A DNA stretch of 64,000 bases from Tolypothrix sp. PCC 7712. GTDB taxonomy: Bacteria; Cyanobacteriota; Cyanobacteriia; Cyanobacteriales; Nostocaceae. Positions within the stretch are counted from its first letter, which is position 1. Each line of letters opens with the position of its first letter. Under the pieces are notes generated by a model. The model was not told the origin of the DNA. It saw only the letters and a list, made by a program, of their open reading frames with translations, and made no database searches. The stretch lies in assembly GCF_025860405.1 (NCBI RefSeq), contig NZ_CP063785.1, forward strand, positions 4,030,001-4,094,000, in the 5' to 3' direction. Made by a program: the position numbers and the translations under genes. Positions 28,224-37,631 of the stretch are shown here, in pieces.

Positions 28224-28717
28224 GGGATGGGGAATGGGGAATGGGGAATGGGGAAGGGGGAATGGGGAATGGGTAACGTAGGGTGTGTTATGCCGTAGGC
28301 TAACGCACCTTCAACAATTCAAGGTGCATTGCACTTGATGCAATTGTCTTGCCACCCCATACAATCTGCATTACCACCCAATACAATCCCTATATCTAAA
28401 TTTCTATCGTTGCATGAATTGACTTTTGTACAGACGCGATTAATCGCGTCTCTGCAACTTTTGACTTCCCAAAGGGGCTGATTCATTCCCTGTTCTCTCC
28501 CATCGCTAAAATAATTGGGCAAATTAATCTCCCATATTTTTTACTATGCCCAATGCCCAATGCCCCATGCCCAACCCAATACTTGTCGGTTAAGGGCAAA
28601 AGGGGAAGGGGAAAAGGGGTAAGAAAAAACCTTTAACCCTTACCCTTTCACCTTTTCCCCAAACCAAATTCCCAGTTGAAAATCCTTAACCGAGCAGTAT
28701 TGATTCCCAACCCTTCT
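28224..28717. other. Spacer with M5 palindrome and R126 element
   Basis: 494 bases. Short GGGGAATG repeats come first, then an M5 palindrome at 28428-28455 (GTACAGACGCGATTAATCGC...), then the 126-bp R126 element that ends 15 bases before the CHAT gene's ATG. No gene. Confidence 0.6.
28577..28702 (+). mobile_element. R126 MITE copy 1 (126 bp)
   Basis: Imperfect 19-bp terminal inverted repeats: CAATACTTGTCGGTTAAGG at the left and CCTTAACCGAGCAGTATTG at the right. Flanks ATGCCCAACC and ATTCCCAACC form a 10-bp target duplication with one mismatch. The second copy (37770-37895) is in the opposite orientation and has the same length. Confidence 0.8.
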
Positions 28718-31306
28718 ATGCAAAAAATTCTCACCAGTATATTAGCTGTAGGTATTTACCTAACACCCCTAACACTGACACTCATCGCTCAACCCAGTTG
28801 GGGACAAACTCAAAACCCCCAAGCACAAACAGCCGAAAACCTACTAGAACAGGCGATAGAAAAGAGACAACAACAGGAATATCAACAAGCAATACCTATA
28901 TTTCAGCAAGTTCTGGTGATGCTACGAGAACTTAAAGACCAAAAACTTGAAGCACTCGTACTCAATAACCTAGGTTATTGCTACTCCGCATTAGGAGAAA
29001 AGCAGCAAGCACTGTCATTCTACAATCAAGCTCTGCCCCTTAGACGGGCGGTGGGCGATCGCTCTGGCGAAGCCACGACTCTTAATAACATCGGTTTAGT
29101 CTACAACGCATTAGGAGAAAAGCAGCAAGCATTGTCATTCTACAATCAAGCTCTGCTCATACTTCGGGCGGTGGGAGATCGCTCTGGTGAAGCGCTTACT
29201 CTCAATAACATAGGTGGAGTCTACAATGCATTAGGAGAAAAGCAGCAAGCACTGTCATTCTTCCAGCAATCTCTGCCCATACTTCGGGCGGTGGGCGAGA
29301 GATCAGGCGAAGCTGCTACTCTCAATAACATCGGTGCAGTCTACTCCGCATTAGGAGAAAAGCAGAAAGCACTAGAATTCTACAACCAATCTCTACCCCT
29401 GAGGCGGGCGGTGGGCGATCGCACTGGCGAAGCTGCTACTCTCAATAACATCGGTTTAGTCTACAACGCATTAGGAGAAAAGCAGAAAGCACTAGAATTC
29501 TACAACCAATCTCTACCCCTGAGGCGGGCGGTGGGCGATCGCACTGGCGAAGCGATTACTCTCAATAACATCGGTGGAGTCTACTACGAATTAGGAGAAA
29601 AGCCGCAAGCACTGTCATTTTTCAATCAAGCTCTGCCCATACTTCGGGCGGTGGGTGATCGCACTGGTGAAGCTGCTATTCTCAATAACATCGGTGGAGT
29701 CTACGACGATTTAGGAGAAAAGCAGCAAGCACTGTCATTCTACAATCAAGCTCTGCCCATATTTCGGGCGGTGGGCGATCGCTCAGGCGAAGCCAGAACT
29801 TTGGCTAACAGGGGTATTTTATTTCATAATACAAATCGCTCCACTGAAGCTATTACCGATTTAGAAAAATCTCTGCAAATCACTTTAGAAATGCGTCGGG
29901 GTTTACAGCAACAAAATCGCCAAAATTTTTTACAGGAATATGATTGGGGTGCAGCTTTAACCCATGTGCTGATTGAGCAAAAGAAAAATGCTCAAGCTTT
30001 TGAATGGGTGAATCTTTTCACTACTGCCGATTTAGCTGACTACAATCGCCTCATTAACGCCAAAGTTGCCAACCGCGAAGCACAACAAGCGATTGATAAT
30101 TGGAATCAAAAAAATCAACAACTAGAATCGCGGCGACAACAACTGCAAAATCAGTTTTCTGAAACTTCAGCCCAAGAAATTCGCCAATTAGAAACCCAAG
30201 TCTATCAACAAGCCGAAGCAATATCCCGCAAGTTTCCCGAAGTTGCCGAACTATTTGAAACCACACCCGCAGATATTGCCAAGCTGAAATCATCCATCCC
30301 CTCTGGAACAGTGGTAATTCAACCTGTTCTATTGACAAATGTGGAGAATATACCAAAGTCTCTAACAATTTTTATCTTAACTAACAATAAATTAGATGTT
30401 ATTAAAACAGAGATTAAGCCTGCAGAATTTGACAAAATTCTCACCCAATATCTAGAGCAAGTGCAGGATGATGGTGATGCTGGTTATGCAGAAAATAGCG
30501 TGAAATTGTATGATATTCTCATCCGCCCGATTGAAAAGACAATCCAGAAATTGCAACCCCAGCAATTGAGTATTATCGCCACTGGTAAACTCCGCTATCT
30601 GCCTTTTGAAACCCTGAGAGACAGTAAAACTCAAAAATATTTAATCGAAAAATATCCCGTCAATTATCTCACGCGCATTTCCACTCGTTCTCTACAACCG
30701 CTAAAGGAAACTCGCCAACCAAAAAAAGTCTTAGCTTTTGGTAATCCTATGCCCCGTGAATCACAAAATTTACCAGATGCAGAAACAGAAGTCAAAAGGA
30801 TTCAGCAATTACTACCAGGAAGTGAAGCGTATATCGGTAGTGAAGCCACTTTCGCAAAGTTTGAAACTCAAGCCTTAAACTTTGATTTTTTGCATTTAGC
30901 AACTCATGGCTGCTTCCAAGACCAAGACTGTAAAACAATAAACTTAAAAAAGAATTCTTTGCTATTTGCCGATAAACAATTTGATATTGCTGATGCCGCA
31001 TATTTAGGCTTACAAGGTACGCAATTACTTACTCTCAGCGCTTGTCAAACTGCTAAAGAAATTAATAATAAAGGTGCAGGAATTGCCGGAGTTGCCTATA
31101 TATTTGAACGTGCTGGCGCGCAAGCCGTGATGGGTACTTTGTGGGCGGTTGAAGATAGCGCCACCAAAGATTTGATGATTGATTTTTATCAAAATCTCCA
31201 GCAAGGTAGGAGTAAAGGCGAAGCATTACAAAGAGCAAAGTTGAAGCAAATTGACCGTCATCCGTTTTACTGGTCGCCATTTATTTTAATTGGCGACGCA
31301 CGATGA
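28718..31306 (+). CDS. TPR-CHAT protein (caspase-like)
   Basis: 862 residues from the ATG at 28718. An upstream TTG (28676) would start inside the R126 element. A signal peptide or anchor (about 4-28) comes first. Residues ~75-355 hold seven nearly identical 40-residue TPRs of the ALGEKQQALSFYNQALP type, plus a divergent eighth. The C-terminal CHAT domain (about 560-860) has the histidine in HLATHGCF (~725) and the cysteine in LSACQTA (~773), the caspase-like pair. Such proteins are thought to cleave proteins after a TPR-sensed signal. Many are exported or membrane-bound in filamentous cyanobacteria. No canonical ribosome site is visible; the MITE has replaced the 5' flank. Confidence 0.88.
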   Translation: MQKILTSILAVGIYLTPLTLTLIAQPSWGQTQNPQAQTAENLLEQAIEKRQQQEYQQAIPIFQQVLVMLRELKDQKLEALVLNNLGYCYSALGEKQQALSFYNQALPLRRAVGDRSGEATTLNNIGLVYNALGEKQQALSFYNQALLILRAVGDRSGEALTLNNIGGVYNALGEKQQALSFFQQSLPILRAVGERSGEAATLNNIGAVYSALGEKQKALEFYNQSLPLRRAVGDRTGEAATLNNIGLVYNALGEKQKALEFYNQSLPLRRAVGDRTGEAITLNNIGGVYYELGEKPQALSFFNQALPILRAVGDRTGEAAILNNIGGVYDDLGEKQQALSFYNQALPIFRAVGDRSGEARTLANRGILFHNTNRSTEAITDLEKSLQITLEMRRGLQQQNRQNFLQEYDWGAALTHVLIEQKKNAQAFEWVNLFTTADLADYNRLINAKVANREAQQAIDNWNQKNQQLESRRQQLQNQFSETSAQEIRQLETQVYQQAEAISRKFPEVAELFETTPADIAKLKSSIPSGTVVIQPVLLTNVENIPKSLTIFILTNNKLDVIKTEIKPAEFDKILTQYLEQVQDDGDAGYAENSVKLYDILIRPIEKTIQKLQPQQLSIIATGKLRYLPFETLRDSKTQKYLIEKYPVNYLTRISTRSLQPLKETRQPKKVLAFGNPMPRESQNLPDAETEVKRIQQLLPGSEAYIGSEATFAKFETQALNFDFLHLATHGCFQDQDCKTINLKKNSLLFADKQFDIADAAYLGLQGTQLLTLSACQTAKEINNKGAGIAGVAYIFERAGAQAVMGTLWAVEDSATKDLMIDFYQNLQQGRSKGEALQRAKLKQIDRHPFYWSPFILIGDAR
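28950..29810 (+). repeat. 120-bp tandem repeats encoding TPRs
   Basis: Seven copies of a 120-bp unit (containing TTAGGAGAAAAGCAGCAAGC) lie head to tail. They differ at few positions, more alike at DNA level than needed for protein function, which suggests recent duplication or gene conversion. Confidence 0.8.
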
Positions 31307-31519
31307 ATAGCGTTTCGGAGAGCAAGAGATTTAGCGCTCTTTAATCATTCTCAGTAGATAAAAATCTAAACCCCTTATTATTCCGGACTTTTATGAATTT
31401 AGGCGTAGGTTGGGTTGAGGAACGAAACCCAACATCCAAAAACCTCGATATAGTTGGGTTTCACCGGGTTCAACCCAACCTACATTTATTTTCTCTCCCC
31501 AGAGCGACGGAAGAGCGTT

Positions 31520-32264
31520 AGTTCCCCTTCTCCTGCGGGAGAAGGGGTTAGGGGATGAGGGCGCGAGGTATTTGTACAACGCCCGCCCTATATAGCTTTT
31601 AGCTTAAGTTGACACCAATAGGCAGTACCCAGTGGTGTCAACTTAACGTGAAACCCGTTTGGTTGCAAGGTTTCGCCCTCACCCTGTGCCCCTCTCCCAC
31701 AGGGTGAGGGGAGTAAGAGATTTAGTTCCCCTTCTCCTAGGGGAGAAGGGGTTAGGGGATGAGGGCGCGAGGTATTTGTACAACACCCGCCCTATATAGC
31801 TTTTAGCTTAAGTTGACACCAATGGGCACTGCCATACCCAGTGGTGTCAACTTAACGTGAAAACTGCTTGGTTGCAAGGTTTCGCCCTCACCCTGTGCCC
31901 CTCTCCCACAGGGCGAGGGGAGCAAGAGATTTAGTTCCCGCTATTACTGGCAGAGTACATGAGTTTTTGTTACTCTCCCACAGGGTGAGGGGAGTAAGAG
32001 ATTTAGTTCCCCTTCTCCTGCGGGAGAAGGGGTTAGGGGATGAGGGCGCGAGGTATTTGTACAACGCCCGCCCTATATAGCTTTTAGCTTAAGTTGACAC
32101 CAATGGGCACTGCCATACCCAGTGGTGTCAACTTAACGTGAAAACTGCTTGGTTGCAAGGTTTCGCCCTCACCCCCAGCCCCTCTCCCACAGGGCGAGGG
32201 GAGCAAGAGATTTAGTTCCCCTTCTCCTAGGGGAGAAGGGGTTAGGGGATGAGGGCGCGAGGTA
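31520..32264 (-). mobile_element. Tandem array of four R185 copies
   Basis: C (about 31520-31616, left-truncated), D (31635-31819, exactly 185 bp), E (31844-32100, 257 bp with a 72-bp internal partial duplication) and F (32125-32264, right-truncated). The orientation is opposite to copies A and B. D/E and E/F are separated by the same 24-base spacer containing GGGCACTGCCATACCCAGTG, so the array grew by tandem duplication rather than repeated insertion. Confidence 0.8.
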
Positions 32265-32325
32265 CAGACTCTTAGTGCAAAAAATTGGCTCGTTGGTTGT
32301 GAAGGAGATCTGGTTGTGAACGAAG

Positions 32326-32514
32326 GAGCGCTCATTGATAGACAACCCGATCGCGTTGGTTATGAAGGAACCGATGTTCTCTATGGATGAGCGCTCATTG
32401 ATAGACAACCCGATCACGTTGGTTGTGAAGGAACCGATGTTCTCTATGGATGAGCGCTCATTGATAGACAACCCGATCACGTTGGTTATGAAGGAACCAA
32501 TGTTCTCTATGGAT
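32326..32514. repeat. Three tandem 63-bp repeats
   Basis: Units start at 32326, 32389 and 32452, each beginning GAGCGCTCATTGATAGACAA. Period 63 is a multiple of three, so both strands stay open (minus: SIENIGSFITNVIGLSINER per unit). No start, ribosome site or known family supports translation. Confidence 0.8.
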
Positions 32515-32637
32515 GAGGCAATTTTGCTAAAGAAGGCTGATTTGGCGTAGATGCTGCATGGCTTGGTGGTAGAAATCGCAGTGAAGAGATAGAGTGCGAA
32601 TCTTACAAGGTTAAGCGATCGCATTTTCTGGAGTAGT

Positions 32638-32768
32638 TATACCATTTTGAAACAAGACAGATGGGTAGGGGCACGGCACCAGTAAGATATTGGATATGCC
32701 AAAAGATTGTGGATGCCGTGCCCCTACAAAGAATTTATCTGTCGCCAACATTATTTGAATTGGTATTA
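32638..32768. mobile_element. M3 repeat copy b
   Basis: Inverted ends TTATACCATTTTGAAA and TTTGAATTGGTATTAA. The interior has a second inverted pair, TAGGGGCACGGCACC and GATGCCGTGCCCCTA. Related copies are near 1087, 43490 and 48321. MITE-like. Confidence 0.65.
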
Positions 32769-32863
32769 ACAGCGATCGCACTCTATACTTGTGAGACTGG
32801 GAAGGCGATCGCACTCCATACTTGTGAGGTGTAAATTACGAATTACGAATTACGAATTACAAA

Positions 32864-35800
32864 TTATTTCCACCATCGCCCCACATCTGCGATCGCACTG
32901 GCAAGTTCTACCGTTGCAACTTCACCACCTAATGCAAAGATAACCGGAAACAATGCTTTGATATCCTGCAGCAAATTAGGGCGAGTGTGAACAGATAACT
33001 GATGAAGGGTATCTTGCCAAAGTGGAAAAAGTATGGCGGATGGCATTTGTGACAGACCAAAAGCTAAGGCACTGAGGGCCTTGGTGCGATACTGCTCATC
33101 CTCAATTGCCCTAGCAGCAGCGAGTGCTTCTGGTAATACCTCTGGCAGTTTGTCGGCTAAGGCAGTGAGGGCATCGGCGCGATAATACTCATCCTCAATT
33201 GCCCTAGCAGCAGCAAGGGCTTCTGGCAAAACTTCTGGTAGTTTCTGGGCTAAGGCAATCAAAGCATCGGCACGATAAAGGTTACCCTGAATCTTTCTAG
33301 CAGCAGTCAGGACTTCTGGTAATAATTCTGGTGGTAGTTTCTCGGCTAATTCCCTTAACCCCCCGACACGATAAGACTGATTCTCCATTGCCTCGGTAGC
33401 AGCAATAGCTTCTGGCACAACTTCTGGTAGTCTTTGGACTAAGGCAATCAAAACCTCAGCACGATCATACTCATTCTGAGTTTCTCTAGCAGCAGCAAGG
33501 GCTTCTGGCAAAACTTCTGGTAGTTTCTCTACTAAAGCTATCAAAGCATTAGCGCGCTCGTAATGATTCTGCATTTTCCGAGCGATCGCTAGGACTTCTG
33601 GTAATAATTCTGGTGGTAGGTTCTCGGCTAATTCACTTAAACGATGACCACGACAAGACTCATCTTGAATAGTCTTGGTAGCAGCAATAGCTTCGGGCAA
33701 AACTTCTGGGAATCTTTGGGCTAAGGCAATCAAAATCTCAGCACGATGATAGTTCTCCTGAGTTTCTCTAGCCGCAGTCAGGGCTTCTGGCAGTAGTTTT
33801 GGCGGTAGTTTCTCTACTAAAGGTACCAAAACTTCACCACGAGTCATTCCATCCTCAATCCCTCTGGCAGCAGCAATAGCTTCGGGCAAAACTTCTGGTA
33901 GTTTCTCTAATAAAGCTATCAAAACTTTAGCACGATAATACTCATTTTGAATCGCCCTGGCAGCAGCAACAGCTGCTGGCAACAACTCTGGTGGCAGTTT
34001 GTCTGCTAAGGCACTCAAGGCTTGGGTAAGATAATACTCATCCTCAATCGCCACAGCAGCAGCAAGAGCTGCTGGCAACAACTCTGGTGGCAGTTTGTCT
34101 GCTAGGGCACTCAAGGCTTGGGCACGATTCCGCTCATGCCCAAGTGCCACAGCAGCAGCAAGAGATGCTGGCAACAACTCTGGTGGCAGTTTGTCTGCTA
34201 AGGCACTCCAGGCATCGGTACGATCATCCTCATCTCGAACCATCCTGGCAGCAGCAAGAGCTGCTGGCAACAACTCTGGTGGCAGTTTGTCTGCTAAGGC
34301 ACTCAAGGCATCGGTACGAGCATTCTCGTACCACATCGTCCTGGCAATAGCAATGGCTTCTGGCAATACTTCTGGCAGTTTATCTGCTAAGGCAATCAAG
34401 GCATCGGCACGATAATTCTCATGCCCAAGTGCCCTGGCAGCAGCAAGAGCTGCTGGCAACAACTCTGGTGGCAGTTTGTCTGCTAAGGCACTCAAGGCTT
34501 TGGTACGAGAATACTCATGCCAAATCGCCTTGGTAGCAGCAAGAGCTTCTGGCAACAACTCTAGTGGCAGTTTATCTGCTAAGGCACTCAAGGCATCGGC
34601 ACGATTCCACTCATCCCCAATCGCCCTGGCAACAGCAAGTGCTTCTGGTAATACTTCTGGCAGTTTATCTGCTAAGGCACTCAAGGCTTGGGCACGATAA
34701 TACTCATCCCCAATCGCCCTGGCAACAGCAAGGGCTTCTGGTAATACTTCTGGTAGTTTATCTGCTAAGGCACTCAAGGCATAGGCACGATAATACTCAT
34801 CCCCAATCGCCCTGGCAACAGCAAGGGCTTCTTTTAACAACTCTGGTGGCAGTTTATCTGCTAAGGCACTCAAGGCATCGGCACGATAATTATCATCTCG
34901 AATCGCCCTGGTAACAGCAAGGGCTTCTGGTAATACTTCTGGCAGTTTGCCTGCTAAGGCACTCAAGGCATAGGTACGATAATACTCATTCCGAATCATC
35001 TTAGCGGCGGTGAGGGCTTCTTTCAACAACGCTGGTGGCAGTTTATCTGCTAAGGCATTAAAGGCATCGGCAGGAGCATTCTCATACCAAATCGCCTTAG
35101 CGGCGGTGAGGGCTTCTTTCAACAACGCTGGTGGCAGTTTATCTGCTAAGGCGCTCAAGGCTTGGGCACGATAATTATCATCTCGAATCGCCCTGGTAAC
35201 AGCAAGTGCTGCTAGCAACAACTCTGGTGGTAGTTTATCTGCTGAGGCATACCAGGCAATGGCACGATAATACTCATCCCAAATCGCCCTAGCAACAGCA
35301 AGTGCTTCTTTTAACAACTCTGGTGGCAGTTCGTTTTCTAAGGCACTCAAGGCATCGGCACGATCATACTCATTCCCAAGTGTCCTGGCAGCAGCAAGTG
35401 CTTCTTTTAACAACTCTAGTGGCAGTTTGTCTGCTAAGGCACTCAAGGCTTGGGCACGATAATTCTCATCTCGAATCGCCACAGCAGCAGCAAGTGCTTC
35501 TTTTAACAACTCTGGTGGCAGTTTGTCTGCTAAGGCACTCAAGGCTTGGGCACGCTCATACTCTTTCCCAAGTGCCACAGCAGCAGCAAGTGCTTCTGGT
35601 AATACTTCTTTTAGTTTGTCTGCTAAGACACTCAAGGCTTGGGCACGATCTTTCTCTTCCTGAATCGCCCTGGCAGCAGCAAGTGCTTTTTGCAGTGCTA
35701 ATTGTTGAAGATTTGGTGGCAGATAATTGACTAGTTTTGCCAGCGCGTCGATTTTCTCTTCTAACTTTGGTTTTTGCAGGGCGTAAGCTAGTCCTTGTTC

Positions 35801-37351
35801 GGGAGTCCAAAAGTTGTTTTTGACCAAAGCAAGTAACAAATCTCTTGGTAAATTAGCTGCCAAACTATTCAGGGATGTAGTAATCAAAGCATAGCGACAC
35901 TGCAAACTTAATGTTGATGCAGTCCAATTCCTTTGGGCTAATTCCCAAGCACGAGATATATCTGTGATGTAACCCCCTGTTTGTGCCAATTGTTCCCGCG
36001 CTTCAAACCAGCCATTATTACCAGTTACCGACTCCTCCCACAACAAAGAGTGAATCTCTTCCAAGAGTCCTGCCTTTTCCAAATGCCAAACTAAATGCTG
36101 ATGAATGTAACCATCATCAGGTAGGGTATGCCATAAATTATTCTGGGTTTTCTGCCGATATTTCTCCACAAAAGCAGCGTGAGCATCAGTCAGATTTAAA
36201 CCTAACCCTGGCAAATCTCCTGTCTGCTTTGGCTGTGGCGCAGCAGTTAACAAATTACAGGCTAAATCATGGAATAAGTCATGTAAGCGATAGGTAGGCG
36301 TACCATCAGCCAGGGGTACTCCTGTTAATAACAATGCCTTATTCCGTAAATATTGCAATATCCTAGCAGCATCACGCTCATCCATTGCCCACAGCGTCGC
36401 CGCCATCATCTGATTAATGTTGACATCCTCCGGCAACACCCCCAACCAAGCAAAATGCTGCTTTTCTTCAGGCATTCTCTTGATACTCAAGTTTAATGAT
36501 GCTGTTAAACTCAAGCGTTTTAAGCTCGCCTCATCGGTAATTTCGCCCGCTTCCGGTTGGTCAAAACTGGTTAATCTGGCTACCTCTTGCTGAATATCCG
36601 CCAATAGTTCATCCCAAGTTGTCCCACTAGCAACTTCGGCGGCTGCAAGTTCCAACGCTAGGGGGAGATAAGCAACACCTTGAGCTAAATTTTCGGCTGA
36701 CTGACGTTCTGCACCTGTAATTGAGCGTCCTAATTTCTTCGTCAGCAATGCCATCGCCTGATCTGGTTTCATGATATCCAGGCTGTAGGTGCTAGCTGCT
36801 AAAGCTTCGGCAATTGACCTTTTACGAGTTGTGACTAAAATCTGACACCGCACCCCACCCACATTAAACGCCTGTGCATCTTGCGTATTCCAAGCATCAT
36901 CCACCACCAGCAACACGGCTTTGTCATAAAGCAGCGTCTGTAAATGGTTGGTAGTGGCTTCTACACTGGTAGGTTTAAAGCTATAGTCTCCTAATGCTTG
37001 CACCCAGCCACTAATTAAAGACAGCACATCCGGCTGTTGACCTAATGTTGCCCACAAAATCCCATCACAGAACCGAGTTTGGATTTCTGCATCTACTGCT
37101 AAAGCTGCGGCTAAAGTCGATTTACCCACCGAACCCAAACCATGAATCGCCGTAATTACCAAAGTGCGATTATCTTCTGTCAGGAGGCGAGTTTTTAAAT
37201 CATCGCTGTATTCTGGGCGTTCAACAAAGTGTGCAGGTAAAGGTGGCGCTTGAAATATCGCCAGTTTAGTTTGGGGTACATCAGCAACACCCTCATCTTC
37301 AGGGTAATTCGCTTCTAGTTCTTGAGATTTCTGTGGTCTGTGCTTTCCCAT
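32864..37351 (-). CDS. NB-ARC STAND ATPase with 28 helical repeats
   Basis: 1,495 residues. The NB-ARC ATPase occupies about 40-390: Walker A GLGSVGKST at 71-79, Walker B VLLVVDDAW at 146-154, and ILVTTRKRS as the sensor strand. A winged-helix-like part follows. Residues ~550-1440 are 28 consecutive repeats of 31-32 residues, consensus DEYYRAxALSALADKLP followed by EVLPEALAAARAI or PELLPEALAAARAI, two helices each. STAND proteins use such repeats to sense a ligand and the ATPase to oligomerise. Normally an N-terminal effector domain follows the fold, but only ~40 residues precede the ATPase here, so the effector is missing or supplied in trans. Defence or signalling is inferred. Confidence 0.88.
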   Translation of the reverse strand: MGKHRPQKSQELEANYPEDEGVADVPQTKLAIFQAPPLPAHFVERPEYSDDLKTRLLTEDNRTLVITAIHGLGSVGKSTLAAALAVDAEIQTRFCDGILWATLGQQPDVLSLISGWVQALGDYSFKPTSVEATTNHLQTLLYDKAVLLVVDDAWNTQDAQAFNVGGVRCQILVTTRKRSIAEALAASTYSLDIMKPDQAMALLTKKLGRSITGAERQSAENLAQGVAYLPLALELAAAEVASGTTWDELLADIQQEVARLTSFDQPEAGEITDEASLKRLSLTASLNLSIKRMPEEKQHFAWLGVLPEDVNINQMMAATLWAMDERDAARILQYLRNKALLLTGVPLADGTPTYRLHDLFHDLACNLLTAAPQPKQTGDLPGLGLNLTDAHAAFVEKYRQKTQNNLWHTLPDDGYIHQHLVWHLEKAGLLEEIHSLLWEESVTGNNGWFEAREQLAQTGGYITDISRAWELAQRNWTASTLSLQCRYALITTSLNSLAANLPRDLLLALVKNNFWTPEQGLAYALQKPKLEEKIDALAKLVNYLPPNLQQLALQKALAAARAIQEEKDRAQALSVLADKLKEVLPEALAAAVALGKEYERAQALSALADKLPPELLKEALAAAVAIRDENYRAQALSALADKLPLELLKEALAAARTLGNEYDRADALSALENELPPELLKEALAVARAIWDEYYRAIAWYASADKLPPELLLAALAVTRAIRDDNYRAQALSALADKLPPALLKEALTAAKAIWYENAPADAFNALADKLPPALLKEALTAAKMIRNEYYRTYALSALAGKLPEVLPEALAVTRAIRDDNYRADALSALADKLPPELLKEALAVARAIGDEYYRAYALSALADKLPEVLPEALAVARAIGDEYYRAQALSALADKLPEVLPEALAVARAIGDEWNRADALSALADKLPLELLPEALAATKAIWHEYSRTKALSALADKLPPELLPAALAAARALGHENYRADALIALADKLPEVLPEAIAIARTMWYENARTDALSALADKLPPELLPAALAAARMVRDEDDRTDAWSALADKLPPELLPASLAAAVALGHERNRAQALSALADKLPPELLPAALAAAVAIEDEYYLTQALSALADKLPPELLPAAVAAARAIQNEYYRAKVLIALLEKLPEVLPEAIAAARGIEDGMTRGEVLVPLVEKLPPKLLPEALTAARETQENYHRAEILIALAQRFPEVLPEAIAATKTIQDESCRGHRLSELAENLPPELLPEVLAIARKMQNHYERANALIALVEKLPEVLPEALAAARETQNEYDRAEVLIALVQRLPEVVPEAIAATEAMENQSYRVGGLRELAEKLPPELLPEVLTAARKIQGNLYRADALIALAQKLPEVLPEALAAARAIEDEYYRADALTALADKLPEVLPEALAAARAIEDEQYRTKALSALAFGLSQMPSAILFPLWQDTLHQLSVHTRPNLLQDIKALFPVIFALGGEVATVELASAIADVGRWWK

Positions 37352-37475
37352 ACCTCATCAAATCGTTTCAGGTTCTTTTCTTTATCCCTTGACCATAGCT
37401 TTAATGTAAAGTGCCACTCATCAGAACCCTAAGTTTGAATCCGTCAAAATATTGCCAACAAAACTATTGCTTGCA

Positions 37476-37604
37476 TTAGGGACATCCAAATAAAAAAATA
37501 TCCCAGTATGTATTGTGGGGTGGACATCTTGTCCGCCCAGTTTATGTGGCGGGCAAGATGCCCACCCCACAAGATGGAATAATTTATTTCTTGGAAATCC
37601 CTTA
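37476..37604. mobile_element. R129 MITE copy 2 (129 bp)
   Basis: Ends TTAGGGACATCCAAATAAAA and ATTTCTTGGAAATCCCTTA; centre GTGGGGTGGACATCTTGTCC. Opposite orientation to copy 1 and exactly the same length. Confidence 0.75.
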
Positions 37605-37631
37605 CACAATAGGGCACAGCATTGCTCATTG

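Larger units (their letters stand above)
31307..32863. other. Repeat-filled spacer between CHAT and NB-ARC genes
   Basis: 1,557 bases with no credible gene. In order: a truncated R185 (copy C), three more R185 copies in tandem (D, E, F), three 63-bp repeats, an M3 element and short AATTACG repeats next to the NB-ARC stop. Confidence 0.75.

Noticed and set aside
28950..29810. 120-bp periodic array looked at as a possible CRISPR
   Set aside because: Units are contiguous with no spacers and encode TPRs in frame.
31868..32335. Short ORFs in the R185 array
   Set aside because: They read through MITE copies; the same peptides appear at every copy.
32169..32624. 151-residue minus ORF across the 63-bp repeats
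   Set aside because: It starts in unrelated sequence and ends inside an R185 copy; no ribosome site. Reported as a repeat finding instead.
34087..36297. Several plus-strand ORFs opposite the NB-ARC gene
   Set aside because: They are periodic shadows of the 93-96 bp repeats on the minus strand, with no starts or family features of their own.
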